Positions 26,501-36,040 of a DNA stretch of 64,000 nt are shown piece after piece. A program made the position numbers and the translations under genes. Each line of letters starts with the position of its first letter. The stretch's first letter is position 1. The notes beneath the pieces are model-generated. The model searched no databases. It was not told the origin of the DNA and saw only the letters and a list, made by a program, of their open reading frames with translations. The stretch comes from Paraburkholderia aromaticivorans. Its GTDB lineage: Bacteria; Pseudomonadota; Gammaproteobacteria; Burkholderiales; Burkholderiaceae. Where the stretch lies: contig NZ_CP051516.1 in assembly GCF_012689525.1 (NCBI RefSeq), forward strand, positions 2,666,001-2,730,000. Direction: 5' to 3'.

Positions 26501-27490
26501 ATGGCAAGCATCGACTCCGGCACGCCCGCCTCGACATCCCCGCTACCGTCGCGCTCGCTCGCCGCGCGCCTCGGCATCACCAGTGTGCCGCGCGACGAAT
26601 TGCGCCGACGCTACACGCAAAGCGGCTCCAGATTCGTGAAGATCATGGGCGCCGACGTGCATTACGTCGATGAAGGCAGCGGCGAGATCTTCGTAATGAT
26701 CCACGGCTTCGCGTCTTCGTTGCACACTTGGAATCGGGTCGCCGATGAACTCAAGCGCGAGCATCGCGTGATCCGCCTCGACCTGCCGCCGTTCGGCGTG
26801 ACTGGACCGCTGCGCTCCAGCAGCGGCGAAATCGAAACGATGAATCTGCCGACCTATCGGCGTTTCATCGATATGTTCATGCAGGCGCTCGGCATCTCGC
26901 GCGCGACCTTCATCGGCAATTCGCTCGGCGGGCTGATTGCGTGGGACTATGCGGTGCGTCATCGCGAAGCGGTTGAACGGCTCGTGCTGATCGACTCGGC
27001 CGGCTTTCCGATGAAACTGCCGATTTATATCGGCCTGTTCAATAGCGCGCTGGTGCGGGTCAGTTCGCCGTGGTGGCTGCCTGAGGTCATCGTCAAAAGC
27101 GCGGTGCGCAACGTCTATGGCGATCCGCGCAAGATCGATGCGGTGACGCTGCGGCGCTACGTCGAGTTCTTCCACGGCGAAGGCACGCGCACCGCGATCG
27201 GCAAGATGGTGCCCACGCTCGACTTCAAGGATGTCGACACCGACGTGCTGAAGACACTCGACGTGCCGACGCTGGTGCTATGGGGTGCGAAGGATCGCTG
27301 GATTCCGACAGCGCACGCCGCCGAATTCGCCAGCCGCATTCCGGGCGCGAAGTCGGTCATGTATCCGGGGCTCGGCCATATTCCGATGGAAGAAGCACCC
27401 GAGCGCGTGATGACCGATTTGCGCGCGTTTCTCGGTACGCGCGGAGCGCCTGTTCCGGTTGACGAAGGCACGCGTCGCGCGCCGGCCTGA
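26501..27490 (+). CDS. Alpha/beta-fold hydrolase
   Basis: 329-residue alpha/beta hydrolase. The oxyanion-hole motif is MIHGFASSLHTW, the nucleophile elbow is FIGNSLGGLIAWDYA (GNSLGG, Ser), and the catalytic Asp and His lie in LVLWGAKDRWIP and YPGLGHIPMEEAPE. Length and motifs match esterases and C-C bond hydrolases. AAGGGAGACAACCAAC precedes the ATG at 26501; the frame stays open upstream. It lies 104 bases after the monooxygenase gene and is probably co-transcribed, consistent with hydrolysis of the ester that enzyme makes (inference). Confidence 0.88.
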   Translation: MASIDSGTPASTSPLPSRSLAARLGITSVPRDELRRRYTQSGSRFVKIMGADVHYVDEGSGEIFVMIHGFASSLHTWNRVADELKREHRVIRLDLPPFGVTGPLRSSSGEIETMNLPTYRRFIDMFMQALGISRATFIGNSLGGLIAWDYAVRHREAVERLVLIDSAGFPMKLPIYIGLFNSALVRVSSPWWLPEVIVKSAVRNVYGDPRKIDAVTLRRYVEFFHGEGTRTAIGKMVPTLDFKDVDTDVLKTLDVPTLVLWGAKDRWIPTAHAAEFASRIPGAKSVMYPGLGHIPMEEAPERVMTDLRAFLGTRGAPVPVDEGTRRAPA

Positions 27491-27600
27491 CCCGACTGCT
27501 TTCTTCCCCGCGATTCATTCGATCGATGCTTCGCGCGTGCTCGCGCGTTCATATCGCGCGCGAATCTTGCACGCCCTTCCCTCGCGGCGCGTCGACGCGC

Positions 27601-27783
27601 TCAGCCACCGCCCAGCAGACGCAACAGTCCCCAGAGAAACTTGCAGAGCATGACGATCAGTTGCCACAGGTGATAGAGCTGTTGCCAGCCCGAAACGCGC
27701 GCGAAGGAGTCGATCATGGGTTGCCGGTAAGAAACGGAAAGGTCTGCGGATAAGGCGTGGATCGCAGTTTGACCGCACATCAT
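27601..27783 (-). CDS. Possible small membrane protein
   Basis: Open frame of 60 residues, or 39 if it starts at the ATG at 27720 (MIDSFARVSGWQQLYHLW). The C-terminal half is strongly hydrophobic with aromatic residues (LWQLIVMLCKFLWGLLRLL), like single-span small proteins. No good Shine-Dalgarno sequence precedes either start and I do not recognise a family, so this is a tentative call. It is convergent with the alpha/beta hydrolase. Confidence 0.3.
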   Translation of the reverse strand: MMCGQTAIHALSADLSVSYRQPMIDSFARVSGWQQLYHLWQLIVMLCKFLWGLLRLLGGG

Positions 27784-27920
27784 AGCGACTGCGGGATACC
27801 CCGTATCAAGTCGCTTGAAAGACTGCCGTAAACGCGTCGAGGAGACGCTGTATCCGCGTTGGGTGACTGCGCCAATAGACTGCGCCGAGCGCGCCGAGCG
27901 CGCCAGCAGAGAACATATTG

Positions 27921-28045
27921 CATGGGACCGGAGTAACGGGCTATGGGACCAGAGTAAGCGCTAAAGCGCCAGTTCCGATCGACAGCTTTGCATGGGACTC
28001 GAGTAGGCGCTAAAGCGCCAAAGCGCCAACTCGGGTCGACAAAGG
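27921..28045 (+). repeat. Tandem repeats with mini-ORFs and hairpins upstream of the chemoreceptor
   Basis: Three diverged direct copies begin at about 27922, 27943 and 27992. Each opens with a four-codon ORF plus stop: ATGGGACCGGAGTAA, ATGGGACCAGAGTAA and ATGGGACTCGAGTAG (Met-Gly-Pro-Glu or Met-Gly-Leu-Glu). Copies two and three continue with GCGCTAAAGCGCC, a perfect small hairpin, and a GATCGACA/GGTCGACA ending. Copy three carries an extra internal AAAGCGCCA duplication. The last copy runs straight into the ribosome binding site of the chemoreceptor gene. Confidence 0.6.
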
Positions 28046-28053
28046 AGACCACC

Positions 28054-29460
28054 ATGACGCGTTTCAGCTTTCGCCGTTCGGCCCGTTCGCACACGGTCGT
28101 CGGCGATATTGCCGCGCAAGCCGGCAAATTGGGCATCGAGATCTGCGACGTATCGGGCCACGTCGAAGAAGTGGCCGCGCGCGTGCAACGCCAGGCGCAA
28201 GTATGCCGCGCGCTGCGCGAATCGGCTGCGCAGACGCTCGCGGGTAATCATCGCATTGCCGCTGCCGCGCGGAAAATGAGCCACGTATCCGCCGAAGCCG
28301 CGACCGGCGTGCAGGAATCGCAGCAAACGCTCGAAGCGTCGCTGGCTGACATCCACGGACTGGTGGAAGGCGTGACGGTCATCGAAAGCCAGATCGGCGC
28401 GCTGCGCAGCGCGCTAGCGCATGTGAGCCGTGTCTCCGAGGAGATTTCGCTGATCGCCCGCCAGACTCATCTGCTGGCGCTGAATGCCGCGATCGAAGCC
28501 GCGCGCGCCGGCGACTCCGGCAAAAGTTTCGCGGTGGTCGCGGCCGAAGTAAAGAACCTCTCGGCGAAGACCGCGCAGGCCACCGGGCAGATCGAGACGA
28601 CGCTGGCGCACCTCACGCAACAGACCGAGCAGTTGATCAGCGAGGGATCCGTGAACACCGCGCGGGCGCACCGCGTGCGTGAAGGCACGCGCAAGATCGG
28701 CGACGTCGTACATGCAACCGGCGATGCGATCGCGCATCTGAATGACGAGGCGGGACAGATCGCCGTGTTGACCGGCGAGATCGAATCGCAGTGCGACGGA
28801 CTCGAGGCGCAGGTGCTGGAAATGGCGAGCGGCGTCGAGGATTCGAGCGAGAATTTCGTGCAGGCGAAGGACCGTTTGGGGAATCTGCTTGGCGTGTCCG
28901 AAACCCTGATCGAGCTGACCGCTGCGACGGGTGTGGAAACGGCGGATACGCGGTTTATCGAGGCCGTGCAGCGAGCGGCGGCCGCCGTGAGCAAGGTATT
29001 CGAAACGGCGGTGGCGCGTGGTGAAGTGTCGATTGAGGATCTGCTTGATCGGCACTATGTGCCGGTGGTGGGGAGTAATCCGCCGCAGTTTTTGACGCGG
29101 TTTACTGCGTTGACCGACAGGGTGTTGCCGGCTATTCAGGAGCCTTTGCTTGGTCTCGATCCGCGTGTGGCGTTTTGTGCCGCGGTCGATTTGCGGGGTT
29201 ATTTGCCGACGCACAATCTGAAGTTTTCTTTGCCGCAGCGTGATGGCGATGTGGTCTGGAATACGGCGAATTGCCGGAATCGGCGAATGTTCGATGATCG
29301 GACTGGGATTGCCGCGGCTTCACATAGGAAACGGTTTTTGTTGCAGACGTATCGGCGTGATATGGGAGGTGGGGAGTTTGTGTTGATGAAGGATGCGTCG
29401 GCGCCGGTTTTCGTCAATGGCCGGCACTGGGGGGGCGTTCGGGTTGGGTATCGGGTTTGA
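28054..29460 (+). CDS. Soluble methyl-accepting chemotaxis protein
   Basis: 468-residue chemoreceptor-type signalling protein. No transmembrane helix is visible, so it is probably cytoplasmic. The signalling hairpin is SLIARQTHLLALNAAIEAAR followed by AGDSGKSFAVVAAEVKNLS, the highly conserved tip that binds CheA/CheW. After the coiled coil, about 150 C-terminal residues (from about 310) form a separate globular region containing LLDRHYVPVVGSNPPQFLTR and ending GVRVGYRV, which I take for a sensory domain. AAAGGAG precedes the ATG at 28054. Third-position GC clearly falls in the last 500 bases, next to an IS remnant, which may point to transfer or recombination at the 3' end. Confidence 0.85.
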   Translation: MTRFSFRRSARSHTVVGDIAAQAGKLGIEICDVSGHVEEVAARVQRQAQVCRALRESAAQTLAGNHRIAAAARKMSHVSAEAATGVQESQQTLEASLADIHGLVEGVTVIESQIGALRSALAHVSRVSEEISLIARQTHLLALNAAIEAARAGDSGKSFAVVAAEVKNLSAKTAQATGQIETTLAHLTQQTEQLISEGSVNTARAHRVREGTRKIGDVVHATGDAIAHLNDEAGQIAVLTGEIESQCDGLEAQVLEMASGVEDSSENFVQAKDRLGNLLGVSETLIELTAATGVETADTRFIEAVQRAAAAVSKVFETAVARGEVSIEDLLDRHYVPVVGSNPPQFLTRFTALTDRVLPAIQEPLLGLDPRVAFCAAVDLRGYLPTHNLKFSLPQRDGDVVWNTANCRNRRMFDDRTGIAAASHRKRFLLQTYRRDMGGGEFVLMKDASAPVFVNGRHWGGVRVGYRV

Positions 29461-29477
29461 GGTATTTTTCGGCCCGC

Positions 29478-29727
29478 GGGGCGCTGCCTGACGCGTTGCT
29501 CGATGGACTGGTGAAGGGTCCGATGACGCCCGCCCCCAGGTCCAGGACCCGATGCTGGCGTTCAACAAAGCACTGATCGAGCGCGCGATGGGCGGCCAGA
29601 TGAACATGCATCTGGGCTACCCCCTGCCGCCCGGGCCAGCCCAAGCCCTCTGGCCAGACTAACGAACGCAACGGCGCCAGCGGCAAGACGGTGATCACCA
29701 GGCACGGCCCGTTACGAACGCACGCGG
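29478..29727 (+). mobile_element. Degenerate IS256-family transposase fragment
   Basis: Translation in three successive frames gives PDALLDGLVKGPMTP, then VQDPMLAFNKALIERAMGG with QMNMHLGYP, then NERNGASGKTVITRHGPLR. These are the ordered N-terminal landmarks of IS256-family (mutator-type) transposases, where the usual text is LIERAL..E...HLGY followed by NxRNGxSxKTV. Frame changes near 29540 and 29660 and the absence of the DDE region show it is dead and truncated. No terminal inverted repeats are identifiable. The remaining bases to 29834 hold nothing I can name. Confidence 0.7.
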
Positions 29728-29834
29728 GTAACTCCCTTAACCGCCTCGCACTCAGAATTGCGGACAGGTTCAGGGACACGCCAATAGACGACTGTGAATT
29801 CAACGAAAGGCCAACACCATAAAAACACACCAAA

Positions 29835-30653
29835 TCAAACCGCCATCACGGCCCGCTTCCTCTCCGCCCGCTGCATAAAATAATTAGCCGCCACGACCCC
29901 AACAGTGACCACAGCGATAAAGAGAGTAGCCAAAGCATTCATCTCCGGATTCAACCCCAACCGAACGCGCGAGAAAACAACGAGCGGCAAAGTAGTCGAC
30001 CCAGGCCCAGACAAAAACGCGGACAGCACCAGATCATCAATCGACAAAGTGAACGACAGCAGCCACCCAGAAACGAGCGCTTGAGAAATCAACGGCAACG
30101 TAATAAAGAAAAACACGCGCAACGGCGTAGCCCCAAGATCCAGCGCCGCCTCTTCGAGCGAAGGATGCAACTCCTTCACCCGCGACTGCACGATGATCGC
30201 CACATAAGAAATACACAGCATCACATGCCCGATCCAGATCGTGAAAATGCCACGTCCGGCCGGCCATCCCAACCACTTGGCCATTTCGATGAACAGCAGC
30301 AGCAGCGAAATCCCCTGAATCACTTCAGGAATCACCAATGGCGCATTGATCATCCCCGTATACAACGTGAAGCCGCGAAACCGCCCCATCCGCGCGAGCA
30401 CAAATCCGGCCCACGTGCCAATGACAACTGAAGCAAACGCCGTCAACAACGCCACCCGCAACGACAACCACGCCGCCGCGATCAGTTCGTCATCCTGCAA
30501 CAACGCCGCATACCAGCGCGTCGAAAACCGCGTCCACACCGTAACCAATTGCGATTCGTTGAACGAATACACAATCAGACTCACGATCGGTATGTAGAGA
30601 AACAAAAACCCGATCCCCAAAGCAATCAACTGCAAAATCCGGTTCGGTTTCAT
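29835..30653 (-). CDS. potI: Polyamine ABC transporter permease PotI
   Basis: 272-residue inner-membrane permease of the putrescine importer (PotFGHI type). Six transmembrane helices begin after MKPNRILQLIALGIGFLFLY. The EAA loop that contacts the ATPase is visible as HPSLEEAALDLGATPLRVFF. SIDDLVLSAFLSGPGSTTLP is a signature of PotI/PotC-type permeases. The ATG at 30653 shares one base with the potH stop (TGATG), so translation is coupled; an upstream in-frame start would overlap potH heavily. Last gene of the operon. Third-position GC is lower than in neighbouring regions. Confidence 0.92.
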   Translation of the reverse strand: MKPNRILQLIALGIGFLFLYIPIVSLIVYSFNESQLVTVWTRFSTRWYAALLQDDELIAAAWLSLRVALLTAFASVVIGTWAGFVLARMGRFRGFTLYTGMINAPLVIPEVIQGISLLLLFIEMAKWLGWPAGRGIFTIWIGHVMLCISYVAIIVQSRVKELHPSLEEAALDLGATPLRVFFFITLPLISQALVSGWLLSFTLSIDDLVLSAFLSGPGSTTLPLVVFSRVRLGLNPEMNALATLFIAVVTVGVVAANYFMQRAERKRAVMAV

Positions 30654-31578
30654 CAGCGCCTTTCCTCCATCGCCTTCGCCTGCGCGTACTGGAAAAACGC
30701 CATCGGCACCAATAACAACAACACCATTGCGCACGTCACGGCGGACGCCATCGGCCAATCGGCATTGTCGAAGAACTCATTCCACATCACGCGGCCGATC
30801 ATCAGCGTATTCGCGCCGCCCAGCAATTCGGGAATCACGTACTCGCCTACCGCCGGAATGAACACGAGCAGACAACCGGCGATAATGCCGTTCTTCGAGA
30901 GTGGCAAGGTGATCTGCCAGAACGCCTTCCACGGCTTCGCGCCGAGGTCGTAGGCGGCTTCCAGCAGCGTCATGTCCATCTTCACCAGATGCGCGTACAG
31001 CGGCATCACAAGGAACGGCAGATACGAATAGACCATGCCGATATAGACGGCGGTATTCGTGTGATACAACTCGATCGGCGAGTGAATCAGCCCGATCGAC
31101 ATCAGGAAGTTATTCAGCAAGCCATTGTTCTTCAGAATCCCGATCCACGCATACACGCGAATCAGAAACGACGTCCAGAACGGCAGCATCACGGCCATCA
31201 TCAGCAGATTGCGGCTGCCCGGATTCGAACGCGCGATGTAATACGCCATCGGATAGCCGATCAGCAAACACAACAGCGTCGAGATCGCGGCGACCACCAC
31301 GGAATTCACATAGGTCGCGAAATAGAGGCTGTCGGTCAGCAGAAACGCGTAATGCGACACATCGAGCGTGATGTGAATCGCGCCGTCCGCGAATTTGGTC
31401 AACTCCGTGTAGGGCGGAATGCCGAGCTGCAAATCGGCAAAGCTGATCTTGACGACCAGCAGGAACGGCACGAGGAAAAACAGCAGCAGCCAGATGAACG
31501 GCCCGGCCACCACCGCGGTGCGGGCGTTCAGATTGAAGCGCCGCACCGGCCACGTGGCGAACGAATTGAACGAGCGCT

Positions 31579-31582
<4 letters not shown>
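30653..31582 (-). CDS. potH: Polyamine ABC transporter permease PotH
   Basis: 309-residue permease subunit, partner of PotI. It starts with a polar N-terminus (MKRSFNSFATWPVRRFNLNA) and has six transmembrane helices, including FIWLLLFFLVPFLLVVKISF. The EAA loop reads MTLLEAAYDLGAKPWKAFW, and VFIPAVGEYVIPELLGG is characteristic of PotH/PotB proteins. The ATG at 31582 overlaps the potG stop by four bases. The permease pair forms the membrane channel for putrescine or a related polyamine. Confidence 0.92.
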
Positions 31583-32745
<1,163 letters not shown>

Positions 32746-32776
32746 CACAATGCTTCACTCCGGCGTTTGACGAACA

Positions 32777-32802
32777 AAGCCCCCGGTGAACACCGAGGGC
32801 TT
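32777..32802 (-). terminator. Hairpin between potF and potG (attenuator-like)
   Basis: 12-bp inverted repeat AAGCCCCCGGTG / CACCGAGGGCTT with a 2-base spacer and one mismatch. Read on the minus strand it follows potF by about 35 bases and precedes potG. It lacks a long T run, so partial termination or a processing site that leaves more potF than potGHI transcript is more likely than a full stop. Confidence 0.55.
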
Positions 32803-32837
32803 CTTGATGATGCTTACCCGTTCATTCTGGCCGCGGG

Positions 32838-33938
32838 TCAGCGGCCGGACTTGAATTCAGTCCACAGCCGCGTTTGCAGCCGCTGGATTTCCGGCGGCAG
32901 CGGCTTGAGCAGGAACAGGGTCTTGATGACTTCAGCCGGCGGATACACGGCCGGATCGTTCGCCACGTCCTTGTCCACGTACTTGCGCGCTTCGAGGTTC
33001 GCGCTCGGGTAGTAGACGGCGTTGGTGATCGCGGCGTGCACCTGCGGCGTTTCGATGTAGTTGATCCACTCGAGCGCGGCTTCCTTGTTCTTCGCATCCT
33101 TCGGAATCGCCATCACGTCGAACCACACCGGCGCGCCACCCTTCGGAATGTAATACTCGACCTTGTAGGGCTTCTTCGCCTCGACCGCGCGATGCTTGGC
33201 GATCACGACGTCGCCCGACCAGCCGTACGCGAAGCACACGTCGCCGCCGACCAGGTCGTTGATATAGCCCGACGAGTTGAACTGCGTGATGTACGGGCGG
33301 ATCTTCTTCATCATCTCGAGCGCGGCGCGATAGTCGGCCGGGTTCGTGCTCATCGGATCCTTGCCGATGTAGTGCAGCGCGGCGGCGAACATCTGGTCCG
33401 GCGCGTCGAGCACAGAGACGCCGCAAGCCTTCAGCTTCGAAATATTTTCCGGCTTGAACAGCACGTCCCAGCTATCGAGCGGCACGCTCTTGCCGAGGAT
33501 CTGCTGCGCCTTGGTGACGTTGTAGCCGAGGCCGGTCGTGCCGTATGCCCAGGGCACCGTGAACTTGTTGCCCGGATCAGCGCCGGCGACGAGCGCCATC
33601 AGCGAAGGGTCGAGGTATTTCAGATTCGGCAGCTTCGATTTGTCGAGCGGCGCGAAGATGCCGGCGGCGATCTGCTTGCCGGCGTAATTGCTGGTGGGCA
33701 CGACGATGTCGTAACCGGAATTGCCGGTGAGGAGCTTGGCTTGCAGCGTGTCGTCGCTGTCGTAATTGTCGTATTTGACCTGGACGCCGCTCTGCTTGGT
33801 GAAGTTCGGGATGGTGTCCTTGGCGATGTAATCGGACCAGTTATACACGTTGAGCTGCGTGTCTTTCGCAGCGGCCGTCAACCACGGCGCCGCGCACAAG
33901 ACCAGCGCCGCCACTTGCCCCACTACCCGTCTTTTCAT
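32838..33938 (-). CDS. potF: Periplasmic putrescine/polyamine-binding protein PotF
   Basis: 366-residue solute-binding protein delivering polyamine to PotGHI. A signal peptide (residues 1-24, VAALVLCAAPWLTAAA) precedes the mature protein, which begins KDTQLNVYNWSDYIAKDTIP. That segment contains the conserved YNWSDY of PotF/SpuD, whose Trp and Asp line the diamine site. Further landmarks are VPWAYGTTGLGYN, MFAAALHYIGKDPMSTNP and YYIPKGGAPVWFDVMAIPKD. First gene of the operon and oriented with potGHI. Putrescine preference over spermidine is suggested by PotF-type rather than PotD-type motifs. Confidence 0.92.
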   Translation of the reverse strand: MKRRVVGQVAALVLCAAPWLTAAAKDTQLNVYNWSDYIAKDTIPNFTKQSGVQVKYDNYDSDDTLQAKLLTGNSGYDIVVPTSNYAGKQIAAGIFAPLDKSKLPNLKYLDPSLMALVAGADPGNKFTVPWAYGTTGLGYNVTKAQQILGKSVPLDSWDVLFKPENISKLKACGVSVLDAPDQMFAAALHYIGKDPMSTNPADYRAALEMMKKIRPYITQFNSSGYINDLVGGDVCFAYGWSGDVVIAKHRAVEAKKPYKVEYYIPKGGAPVWFDVMAIPKDAKNKEAALEWINYIETPQVHAAITNAVYYPSANLEARKYVDKDVANDPAVYPPAEVIKTLFLLKPLPPEIQRLQTRLWTEFKSGR

Positions 33939-34459
33939 TCCGTTCTCCGATCCTGACCGGCCCGTTGCCGGCCGTCCTCACCTGCGCCGCGGCACTGCAC
34001 CCACGGCTCCCCTGAAAAACCCGAAAAGTACCATCAATTATTGCGCGGGCCAAAAAAAATACCAGGCTGTCGCACAAACGGTACAGCGTCAGCCGCACCG
34101 CTGGAAAATTGGCCGCAATTTTAGCGGGTTATGCGCGCGTGTCCACCCGAAAAAAACACCTGTACCGGTTGCGCTGTTATCTGATTGTCAAGTTGCCGGT
34201 GTGCAGGGCGCGCCTCGCTCGCGCAGATGGTGGTGGCCGACGACCGCATTGCGTGATTTTTATGCCGGACGGCGAAGGTCGAAGTGCACTCAAGCCGCGA
34301 AGCGTTCGACGGTGCACAATAGCTCTCGAAGCCTCTCGAACGCCGAACGGCAGCGCGCCGGAAATCGCGCTGTCGCGTCCCAGCCTCGACGCCCCGCCCG
34401 CCGTACGCGCAGCGGGCACGTGGCTTGCAAGAGGATGCAATCTTGAACCTCAGGCATCG
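33939..34459. other. Intergenic stretch between potF and mntH
   Basis: About 520 bases between divergent genes, with an A-rich run near 34048-34060. It must contain the promoters for the pot operon and mntH. I could not identify a manganese riboswitch, an MntR/Fur box or a reliable small gene here; the frame upstream of mntH is open by chance. Confidence 0.5.
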
Positions 34460-35764
34460 ATGAACACGAATCCGTTCGCATTGCGTCCCAACCGCCGCCG
34501 GCGTCTGCCGGACAGTGGGCCGGCACGTCCGGCGCACTGGTTCTCGTTCGTCGGCGCAGGCGCGTTGATCGCGGTCGGCTATATCGATCCGGGCAACTGG
34601 GCGACCGCGCTCGGCGCCGGCGCGGGCTACGGCTACCGCCTGCTCGGCATCGTGCTGCTAGCGAGCCTGATGGCGATGCTGCTGCAGTGGCTGTCGTCGC
34701 GCCTGGGCGTCGTGACCGGGCGCGACCTCGCGCAGGTCTGTCGCGAACGCACGGGCCGCCGCGGCACCCTCTTCCTGTGGCTGACCAGCGAGGTCGCGAT
34801 CATCGCGTGCGACGTCGCCGAGGTGGTCGGCAGTGCCGTCGCGTTGCAATTGCTACTCGGTGTGTCGCTCACGGTCGGGGTGCTGATGTCGGCGGTCTGC
34901 ACCTTCGCGCTGCTCGCGCTCCAGCAGAAAGGCGGCCGCAAACTGGAAGCGGTGATCGCGGCGCTGATCGGCTTCGTCGGCCTGTGCTTCGTGGTCCAAG
35001 TCGCGCTGGCGCGGCCGGACTGGCACGCGGCGCTCGCCGGCACCGTGCCAAGCGTCGAGTTGCTGCGCAATGCGGGCATGGTGTGGCTGGCGGCGGGCAT
35101 CGTCGGCGCGACGGTGATGCCGCACAACCTCTATCTGCACTCGGCGCTCGTCAAGCATCACGCGCCCGATGGCAGCGACGCGCAGATCAAGGTCGCGCTG
35201 CACGTCGTCAATCTGGACACTTTCGGTTCGCTGTCGTTTGCTTTCGTGATCAATGCGGCGCTTCTGATCGTGGCCGCCGCCGTGTTCTATGCAAGTGGCC
35301 ACCGTGACGTGACCGATCTCGCGGATGCCCACCGCCTGATCGCACCGCTAGTCGGCACGCATTGGGCCGGCATTCTGTTCGCTGCGGCGCTGCTCGCCTG
35401 CGGGCTGAGCGCGACCGTCACCGGCACGCTGGCGGGCCAGGCGGTCATGGAAGGCTTTCTGCGCATCCGTCTGCCGCGCTGGAAGCGCGCCCTGCTGACC
35501 CGCGCGCTGGCGATTGGGCCGGCGCTCTGCGCGGTCGCGCTGTTCGGCCAGCATGGTTCCAATCAGTTGCTGGTCGCAAGCCAGGTCGTGTTGAGCCTGC
35601 AATTGCCGCTCGCGGTCGTGCCGTTGATCCGCTTCACGTCGGACGCCGCGCTAATGCGCGGCTGGCGCGTGCGCGGCGTGCCGCTCGTGCTCGCGTGGCT
35701 GTCCGCCGCCTTCATCATCATGCTCAACGGTGCGTTGTTGTGGCAGTTGACGTTCGGTAGCTGA
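34460..35764 (+). CDS. mntH: Nramp-family Mn2+/Fe2+ : H+ symporter
   Basis: 434-residue divalent metal importer of the Nramp family, located in the inner membrane with eleven predicted helices. The metal-binding motif of helix 1 is GYIDPGNWATALGAG (DPGN), and that of helix 6 is VGATVMPHNLYLHSALVKHH (MPHN). Both metal ligands Asp/Asn and Met are intact, so Mn2+ transport is likely. Start at ATG 34460 (MNTNPFALRPNRRRR); the open frame upstream to 34109 reads as noise. It stands alone between the pot operon (divergent) and a phospholipase gene. Confidence 0.9.
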   Translation: MNTNPFALRPNRRRRLPDSGPARPAHWFSFVGAGALIAVGYIDPGNWATALGAGAGYGYRLLGIVLLASLMAMLLQWLSSRLGVVTGRDLAQVCRERTGRRGTLFLWLTSEVAIIACDVAEVVGSAVALQLLLGVSLTVGVLMSAVCTFALLALQQKGGRKLEAVIAALIGFVGLCFVVQVALARPDWHAALAGTVPSVELLRNAGMVWLAAGIVGATVMPHNLYLHSALVKHHAPDGSDAQIKVALHVVNLDTFGSLSFAFVINAALLIVAAAVFYASGHRDVTDLADAHRLIAPLVGTHWAGILFAAALLACGLSATVTGTLAGQAVMEGFLRIRLPRWKRALLTRALAIGPALCAVALFGQHGSNQLLVASQVVLSLQLPLAVVPLIRFTSDAALMRGWRVRGVPLVLAWLSAAFIIMLNGALLWQLTFGS

Positions 35765-36040
35765 AAGACCGTTTTTAGACCGGGCTGTAAATGAAGTGAT
35801 TTTGTAAGTATTCTCCGAGTATTTCGCCATGACCGGCGACGCTGTCCGTTGCAGCGGCGCGCCGGCCATGCGGCCCGTTTCATCTCGGCTGCCGGGTTGT
35901 TTGCGGCAGCCGTTTTTGTGCCCATTTTTTGCGCCCTTCAGCGCTTCAGCGCGATCGATCCGGTGAGCATTGCGGGTGTCGTCTTTCGATGCCTGCCGCG
36001 TCCGGTTTGCTCGCTGCCCTTGCTCCAGGACGACAGCCCC

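Noticed and set aside
27780..28136. Minus-strand frame with repeated WRFSAYS motifs
   Set aside because: It is the antisense reading of the tandem leader repeats and overlaps the chemoreceptor start.
29414..29833. 140-residue minus-strand open frame
   Set aside because: It is antisense to the IS256 transposase remnant, whose plus-strand translation matches a known family in order.
34109..34459. 117-residue N-terminal extension of MntH
   Set aside because: Sequence is not coding-like and Nramp similarity begins after 34460.
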